Source of the DNA: Sulfurovum sp.
Lineage (GTDB): Bacteria > Campylobacterota > Campylobacteria > Campylobacterales > Sulfurovaceae
Length of the DNA: 35,102 nt
Reading direction: 5' to 3'
NCBI GenBank assembly: GCA_015663065.1
Contig: DQSX01000032.1
Span: 1 to 35,102 of the forward strand
Under the pieces are notes generated by a model, which ran no database searches, had not been told where the DNA came from, and was given only the letters and a program-made list of their open reading frames with translations. Of this stretch, positions 28,979-35,102 are shown in pieces; the first letter of the stretch is position 1, and every line of letters starts with the position of its first letter. Made by a program: the position numbers and the translations under genes.

Positions 28979-29223
28979 AGAGAAGACATTGTCAAAAAAG
29001 TCCAGCTCTATATTCTCTTCTATTCCACCTAGAATTGAGAAGTGTTCAACCGACTGTTCCAGTGTTAAATGGGGGTTGTAATGACAAAAGTAGTTAAATG
29101 CATTTTTTATGGGACGTTTACCTCATTTTTTTATTCATAGTGTTCAACTATAAGTTTAACATAGATTTGATATAATACCTTATAGAATAAATGGCTATTT
29201 TTTAATCATTATAAAGTACGACT

Positions 29224-29958
29224 ATGCAACAATTTTTCACCAAATCTGAACAGGTACACAATATCATCAAAGGATTTAACCTTACAAAAACCCTCTTTGT
29301 CTCCTCTATCATTATAGGGGAAGAGCATATTGGGAAAAAGCTTTTTGTAAAACATCTTTTTCCTGATGCTCCTGTAGTATCCGGAGAAGATCAGGGAGCT
29401 GTGGTAGACGCGTTAAGGGAGTATGATGAGCTGATCATCACCGACTTTGAAAAACTGCGTAATCAGGAGTCGCTGGAGCTGGACAATAAGCGCATCATTG
29501 CCACAGCTTCTTATATAGGCAATCAAACGATCATTGATGATATGTTTGCATTTATCTATACCCTGCCCTCGCTCAAAGAACGTCCTGAAGATGTTGAATA
29601 CATTAAAGCACTCTTTATCAAAGAGGCAGCGTCAGACTTGATGCTGACAAATACAAACTTTGACATCACTGCAATCCCTGTCAACCTGACACAAAACACA
29701 AAAAGTCTTAAAAGTACTATATACCGATATCTTATGATACATTCAATGAGTAAAAATGAGATACAGGATGCTGTCTACTCATATGTTTCGGAAAAACTTG
29801 AGGGAAATAACGGATACAAGGAGCATCTTGCACTTTACGAAAAACCACTGATAGAAGCCGGATTGAAAAAATTTGGTTCGCAACTGCAACTTTCCCAAAT
29901 ACTGGGGATCAATAGAAATACCCTTAGGAAGAAGATACATGAACACCACATCGACTGA
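29224..29958 (+). CDS. Truncated NtrC-like protein: degenerate AAA+ remnant plus Fis-type HTH, no receiver domain
   Basis: 244 aa; IIIGEEHIGKKLFVKHLF where NtrC has GESGTGKE; TLPSLKERPEDVEYIKALFIKEAA resembles the LPPLRERxEDIP region; C-terminal LSQILGINRNTLRKKIHEH resembles NtrC/Fis HTH. No GAFTGA. Confidence 0.75.
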   Translation: MQQFFTKSEQVHNIIKGFNLTKTLFVSSIIIGEEHIGKKLFVKHLFPDAPVVSGEDQGAVVDALREYDELIITDFEKLRNQESLELDNKRIIATASYIGNQTIIDDMFAFIYTLPSLKERPEDVEYIKALFIKEAASDLMLTNTNFDITAIPVNLTQNTKSLKSTIYRYLMIHSMSKNEIQDAVYSYVSEKLEGNNGYKEHLALYEKPLIEAGLKKFGSQLQLSQILGINRNTLRKKIHEHHID

Positions 29959-30658
29959 GTCTGAAAACACCATAGATTTTCAGAGTTTTCTGGACTGGGA
30001 CAACAGTCCTTTTATACTCTTTAATGCTGCTGGCAAGATCCTCTATCTTAACAATGCTGCAGAAATTCTTTTTGGTTATGTCTCCAAAAAAGAGCTGTAT
30101 GACCTTGCACTTGCCTATGCCCCTCATGACTTTGGGTACACAACCACCACACTGGCACTCAATTATGATGCCTTTACCTTTTATGCCATCACGGTAGGGT
30201 ATGAGAATGAAGATCAGATCTCTATTCGTTTTTACAATGCGCCACGGATCAAATCCAATGTACCTATTGAAAGAGACAAACTTGTGGAGACAAACATCAA
30301 CCTTCTGCTTGAAGCCAATATTGTTCTTTTTAAAACAAAGAACAGTAACCATCTTCAACTCCTGACCGATCATGATATACCTACATTTAAAATAGACCAG
30401 AACAAATTTTCAAAACTGCTTAGAAAGACACTTGAATCATTCAGGTCATCAGACTCCATCCATATTACACTCAAATTATTGACCGGTGAACATGTGATCA
30501 TTGCAGGAAAGAAAAAAGCCATTGCCCAACTCAGAGTTGAAGCAAACGGCCGATACACTGACGCAGATGAGGAGATCAAAAATATTGCTATGCACTGCCA
30601 CATTACACACATTCTTAAAGAGAAAAGTATCAAACTAGAAATACCACTCATTGATTAA
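29939..30658 (+). CDS. PAS-domain protein, NtrB-like remnant without recognisable His-kinase H-box
   Basis: ORF 29873..30658; likely start ATG 29939 preceded by AGGAAG. FLDWDNSPFILFNAAGKILYLNNAAEILFGYVSKKEL is PAS-like; IPTFKIDQNKFSKLLRKTLESF resembles the N-box entry of HATPase domains. Confidence 0.65.
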   Translation: MNTTSTESENTIDFQSFLDWDNSPFILFNAAGKILYLNNAAEILFGYVSKKELYDLALAYAPHDFGYTTTTLALNYDAFTFYAITVGYENEDQISIRFYNAPRIKSNVPIERDKLVETNINLLLEANIVLFKTKNSNHLQLLTDHDIPTFKIDQNKFSKLLRKTLESFRSSDSIHITLKLLTGEHVIIAGKKKAIAQLRVEANGRYTDADEEIKNIAMHCHITHILKEKSIKLEIPLID

Positions 30659-30668
30659 AAATTAATCA
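30652..30668. promoter_or_regulatory. Perfect 17-bp palindrome TGATTAA-AAA-TTAATCA upstream of amt1
   Basis: Centre 30660; overlaps the stop codon of the PAS gene; 40 nt from first base of extended -10 TGC-TATCAT (30700-30705). Confidence 0.78.
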
Positions 30669-30738
30669 CTCTGCCGATAAAATATACTTCATTAAATGCT
30701 ATCATATCCCTTGAAATAATAAAACAAAGGAATAAAGC

Positions 30739-32046
30739 ATGAAGTTAAAACTTTTCGCTCTACTGGCAACACTCTTGCCAATTGCTGCATTTGCAGAAGA
30801 CAAACTTGATTCGGGTGACACAGCATGGATGATGATGTCCACAGCACTCGTTCTACTAATGACACCGGCAGGACTGGCACTTTTTTATGCAGGTATGACA
30901 CGATCTAAAAATGCCTTAAATACCTATGCAATGGTGATGGGTGCATTTGTACTTGCATTTGTTGTGTGGATCGTTGCAGGATACTCCATAGCATTCGGTA
31001 CTTGTGAAAATGCTACATTACAAAATGTATTTGGAGGACTTGGAAATGTACTTCTTTCAGGTACAAAATGGACTGACCTTTCAGGTTCTTACCCCACATA
31101 TGTGTTTGTTGCATTCCAGGGAACATTTGCTGCTATTACAGTAGCGATTGCATCTGGTTCAGTCATCGGTCGTATGAAGTTCTCTACATGGATGGTGATC
31201 GTTGCCCTATGGGGTCTGGTTGTATATGCTCCTATTACTCACATGGTATGGGGTGGAGACGGTGCACTTCTTTTTGATGCTGGTGCACTTGACTTTGCCG
31301 GTGGTACAGTGGTACACATGAATGGTGGTTTGGCTGGTCTTGTACTTGCCATCCTGGTAGGTAAAAGAACAGGCTACAACAAAGTACCTATGAAACCTTT
31401 CAGTATTATCTTTACAGCAGCAGGTGCTGCACTACTATGGTTCGGTTGGTATGGATTTAACGGCGGTTCTGCATTTGGTGCAAATGCCATTGCCGGTCTT
31501 GCTGTACTTACTACCACTGTTGCTACTGCAGTTGCAGGATTGACCTGGGTACTGATTGAGTGGTTTGTGTTTAAAAAGCCTACACTGCTTGGTATCGCAT
31601 CTGGTATCATTGCCGGTCTTGTGGCTATTACTCCGGCAGCAGGATTTGTTTCTGTTGGCGGTGCATTCATCATTGGTATCTTCGGATCAGTGATCGCATT
31701 CTTCGGTGTTGTGACACTTAAAAAGAAACTTGGTTATGATGATTCACTGGATGCTTTTGGTATTCACTTCCTGGCTGGTCTATGGGGGGCACTTGCAACC
31801 GGTTTCCTTGCACTAAATGACAAAGATCTTCTATGGGATGGTCCACTTAAAGAGTCTGGAGACAGAATGGGACAATTCATGGTGCAAGTTGAATCCGTAG
31901 TCATTGTGGGTCTGTGGACCTTGATCGGTACCGTCGTTGTCTATTATGTGGCGTCTGCATTGACAGGTGGTGCCAGAGTCGACGCCGAAACTGAAGAGAT
32001 GGGCCTAGATGAAGCTGTACACGGTGAAAAAGGCATGAATCTGTAA
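30739..32046 (+). CDS. amt: Ammonium transporter (Amt), with signal peptide
   Basis: 435 aa; MTPAGLALFYAGMTRSKNALNT, DFAGGTVVHMNGGLAGL, WFGWYGFNGGSAFG, AFGIHFLAGLWGALATG. Confidence 0.96.
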   Translation: MKLKLFALLATLLPIAAFAEDKLDSGDTAWMMMSTALVLLMTPAGLALFYAGMTRSKNALNTYAMVMGAFVLAFVVWIVAGYSIAFGTCENATLQNVFGGLGNVLLSGTKWTDLSGSYPTYVFVAFQGTFAAITVAIASGSVIGRMKFSTWMVIVALWGLVVYAPITHMVWGGDGALLFDAGALDFAGGTVVHMNGGLAGLVLAILVGKRTGYNKVPMKPFSIIFTAAGAALLWFGWYGFNGGSAFGANAIAGLAVLTTTVATAVAGLTWVLIEWFVFKKPTLLGIASGIIAGLVAITPAAGFVSVGGAFIIGIFGSVIAFFGVVTLKKKLGYDDSLDAFGIHFLAGLWGALATGFLALNDKDLLWDGPLKESGDRMGQFMVQVESVVIVGLWTLIGTVVVYYVASALTGGARVDAETEEMGLDEAVHGEKGMNL

Positions 32047-32057
32047 GTAGACGTGAT

Positions 32058-32071
32058 CAGGCAAAAGCCTG
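32058..32071 (+). terminator. Small hairpin between amt1 and glnK1 (attenuator-like)
   Basis: CAGGC-AAAA-GCCTG; only a weak T-rich tail. Confidence 0.35.
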
Positions 32072-32113
32072 TTGCGTTTGTGGTGTAAAATTTATAGTAT
32101 ATAGAAACAATAA

Positions 32114-32464
<351 letters not shown>

Positions 32465-32466
32465 AG

Positions 32467-32521
32467 TTTAGGAATCTCGAACTTCTTCGAGATAAACGCG
32501 AAGAACTTCGCGTCTCCTAAA
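32467..32521. repeat. Compound palindromic element B
   Basis: Outer TTTAGGA/TCCTAAA, inner hairpins ATCTCGAA-CTTC-TTCGAGAT and ACGCGAAG-AA-CTTCGCGT; same architecture as 28147-28210. Confidence 0.7.
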
Positions 32522-32531
32522 TATACTCTCC

Positions 32532-32548
32532 TGATTAATAATTAATCA
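32532..32548. promoter_or_regulatory. Perfect 17-bp palindrome TGATTAA-TAA-TTAATCA upstream of amt2
   Basis: Centre 32540; no clear -10 hexamer at the 40-nt spacing (nearest candidate TATTTT at 32589). Confidence 0.72.
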
Positions 32549-32664
32549 CATTTTTCTATCATTTTCCCCAAAAAACCCATTTCTTGCATATTTTTTCAAC
32601 AATACATTTACACTATCTCTCCTGATTACTGATACACTAAGAGTACAAATTTTTAGGAGATCTT

Positions 32665-33840
32665 ATGGAAATAAATTACGTCATCGATACTTTCTTTGCT
32701 ATCTTTGCCATGACCCTCATCATTTTAATGGTGCCGGGCTTTGCCATGCTTGAAGCAGGACTGGTACGAACAAAAAACGTGACATCTGTACTAACAGTCA
32801 ATGTCATGATCTACGCAGTAGCCTCTCTCTCTTTTATGCTTATAGGGTATGAGTACGCATTTGGCAGCTGGGACCATCAGGACGGTATGAGTAAATATGC
32901 TTTCTTTATGTTTCAGATGGCTTTTGTAGGTAAAGTGGTCAACATTATGTCCGGCGGGGTCAGTGAACGTTCACGTATCTTGCCTTTGGCACTCTTTACC
33001 GTAGCCGTAGGTGCTTTCATCTACCCTACCATTGTGAACATTACCTGGGGAGCAAACTTGCTAGACGGCACCTTTTTAGACATTTCAGGTATGGCTGACC
33101 TTGCAGGATCAACAGTCATTCACTCCACAGGTGGCTGGGCCCTGCTTGCTGCTATACTCATCATGGGTGCGAGACGTGGCCGTTTTAAAAAGAACGGCGC
33201 TATTCAGGTCATCCCTGCTTCGAACATCCCTCTTGTGACCCTGGGTGCTTTTTTACTCTGGATAGGCTGGTTCGGATTTAACGGTGGTTCTGTTGGAGCC
33301 ATCTCAAGCAAAGAGAATGCAGATGCTGTGGCACTTACCATTATGAATACCAACACAGCCGGTCTTGCCGGTGCCATTGTCGGGTGGCTCTTAACCTACT
33401 ACCGCTATAAAAAATTCGATATTACGATGATCCTGAACGGTGCCTTGGGTGGTTTGGTTGCAGTTACAGCAGGACCTGACCAGTATGACATCTATACCCC
33501 TATACTCATAGGTGCCATAGGTGGCGCACTGGTTGTTCTCTTTGTACCGATCTTTGACAGACTCAAAATGGATGACCCTGTGGGTGCACTCTCAGTTCAC
33601 CTGGTAAATGGTATCTGGGGGACACTGGCTGTTGGTATTTTTGTATCAGAAGTGAGTATTTTGACACAACTTAAAGGTATTGTTGTGGTGGGTATCATCG
33701 TATTTCCAATAGCCTATGCTACAATATATATGATCAACAAGATATTCAACTTGCGTGCCGGAGATGAAGAGCAGTTAGAAGGAATAGACGTTACAGAGTG
33801 TGGTATAGAAGCCTACCCGGAATTCAAACGTTCATTCTAA
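32665..33840 (+). CDS. amt: Ammonium transporter (Amt), second divergent copy
   Basis: 391 aa; MVPGFAMLEAGLVRTKNVTSVLTVN, DLAGSTVIHSTGGWALLAAI, WIGWFGFNGGSVG, VHLVNGIWGTLAVG. Confidence 0.95.
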   Translation: MEINYVIDTFFAIFAMTLIILMVPGFAMLEAGLVRTKNVTSVLTVNVMIYAVASLSFMLIGYEYAFGSWDHQDGMSKYAFFMFQMAFVGKVVNIMSGGVSERSRILPLALFTVAVGAFIYPTIVNITWGANLLDGTFLDISGMADLAGSTVIHSTGGWALLAAILIMGARRGRFKKNGAIQVIPASNIPLVTLGAFLLWIGWFGFNGGSVGAISSKENADAVALTIMNTNTAGLAGAIVGWLLTYYRYKKFDITMILNGALGGLVAVTAGPDQYDIYTPILIGAIGGALVVLFVPIFDRLKMDDPVGALSVHLVNGIWGTLAVGIFVSEVSILTQLKGIVVVGIIVFPIAYATIYMINKIFNLRAGDEEQLEGIDVTECGIEAYPEFKRSF

Positions 33841-33858
33841 TAAAAAATATAAGGATAA

Positions 33859-34203
<345 letters not shown>

Positions 34204-34207
34204 TCTA

Positions 34208-34234
34208 TAGGGTGTTTGAGAGTACAGCACCCTA
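34208..34234. terminator. Hairpin between convergent glnK2 and yigZ-like gene
   Basis: TAGGGTG-13 nt-CACCCTA. Confidence 0.4.
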
Positions 34235-34783
34235 CCCGTTCTTAAATGTCTCTATTTTCTCTTCAGAACTTCTAATGATCCAATCCACACCCTCTACACC
34301 AAAATCACGTTTATAATCTAAAATACCTATCTGCTTCAGTGTATGCAAGGTCTTATCTACTTCAGAATAAGATGTAGAAAAATCATAGGCTACCTGCTTC
34401 TCATAAGTAATCAATGTGGAAACCTGTAACACATCTTTCACAGCCAAAGCATAAGCCCTTGCCATCCCACCGGTACCCAGCTTAATACCGCCAAAATAAC
34501 GTACGATCAATACAGCACAGTTGATCATCTCTTCACCGCGAAGGACATTCAATGCAGGTGTTCCTGCACAGCCTTTGGGTTCACCGTCATCTGATGAATT
34601 TTCAACAACTTGATCATATTCATTCAGGTAACGCAGTGCATAGACCACATGATTGGCTTTAGGATGTTCCTCTTTCAGTCTGTTTTGCAAACCTTCATAC
34701 TCAGAGATGGGTACCAGATGGGTCAAAAATTTTGAACGATTGACTTCTGTCAGAGATTCAAAAGAAGATTCAACTGTTTTCAC
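34232..34783 (-). CDS. yigZ: YigZ/IMPACT (UPF0029) family protein
   Basis: 183 aa; NHVVYALRYL...SSDDGEPKGCAGTPALNVLRG...VLIVRYFGGIKLGTGGMARAY. Confidence 0.93.
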   Translation of the reverse strand: MKTVESSFESLTEVNRSKFLTHLVPISEYEGLQNRLKEEHPKANHVVYALRYLNEYDQVVENSSDDGEPKGCAGTPALNVLRGEEMINCAVLIVRYFGGIKLGTGGMARAYALAVKDVLQVSTLITYEKQVAYDFSTSYSEVDKTLHTLKQIGILDYKRDFGVEGVDWIIRSSEEKIETFKNG

Positions 34784-35084
34784 AGATAGCTTCCAGTTTT
34801 TTATATGCTAAGTACAAGAGTAACCCTATAACGATACCAATACCATCAGCAACAATATCCAGCAATTCTGCACAGCGATTGGGTGTGAAGTATTGGGAAA
34901 ATTCAATAAAGCAGGCATAGAGTAAAAGAGCGACTACACTCTTCCACCATGCCATTCTATACGAAAGATTGTACAAAAGTGCCAAAATGGCAAAAGCAAT
35001 AAAATGCAGTGTTTTATCCGTAAGGTTTCCAATTTCAGGAGCCATCTCCTGTGGAATGATCGCCAAAACATACGACCCTATCAA
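34770..35084 (-). CDS. VanZ-like family membrane protein
   Basis: 104 aa; DKTLHFIAFAILALLYNL...FIEFSQYFTPNRCAELLDIVADGIGIVIGLLL. Confidence 0.82.
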   Translation of the reverse strand: MIGSYVLAIIPQEMAPEIGNLTDKTLHFIAFAILALLYNLSYRMAWWKSVVALLLYACFIEFSQYFTPNRCAELLDIVADGIGIVIGLLLYLAYKKLEAICENS

Positions 35085-35102
35085 GGCAAGCCAAAAGAGA
35101 AA

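Noticed and set aside
32573-32594. Sigma54 -24/-12 promoter upstream of amt2 based on TTGCAT
   Set aside because: No GG-containing -24 element at the required spacing.

Overview
The window looks like a Campylobacterota-type chromosome segment (Sulfurovum/Sulfurimonas-like by protein flavour; this taxonomic guess is inference). Its first half is mostly housekeeping: SelO, YebC, a flavin reductase-like protein, YbiT ABC-F, a SorAB-like sulfite oxidase pair, ArsC/Spx-like, PPK2, LolA, SecA, a LolC/E-type permease, an AsmA/YhdP-like protein and MltG. Its second half is a nitrogen-assimilation island: a PP2C-Ser/Thr kinase fusion, a NarK-type transporter, siroheme nitrite reductase, a fused FeS/DmsC-like membrane subunit, a cytoplasmic NasA/NarB-type nitrate reductase, two ammonium transporters and two PII proteins. 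The best candidate for an undescribed system is a nitrogen regulatory circuit. A 17-bp palindrome TGATTAA-N3-TTAATCA occurs perfectly four times: twice in the narK/nirA divergent region and once upstream of each amt gene. A half-degenerate copy lies upstream of the PP2C-kinase gene. At four of these five promoters the operator centre is exactly 40 nt from the first base of a -10-like hexamer. Directly upstream of the amt/glnK cluster sit two small genes that look like stripped-down NtrC and NtrB proteins: an NtrC-like protein with no receiver domain, no GAFTGA and a broken Walker A but an intact Fis/NtrC-type HTH, and a PAS protein with no recognisable His-kinase box. I propose that they read these sites. 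Other observations include a mosaic antitoxin remnant, two matching three-way-junction palindromic elements, a gene-conversion tract between the glnK paralogues and overlapping divergent 5' ends of asmA-like/mltG.
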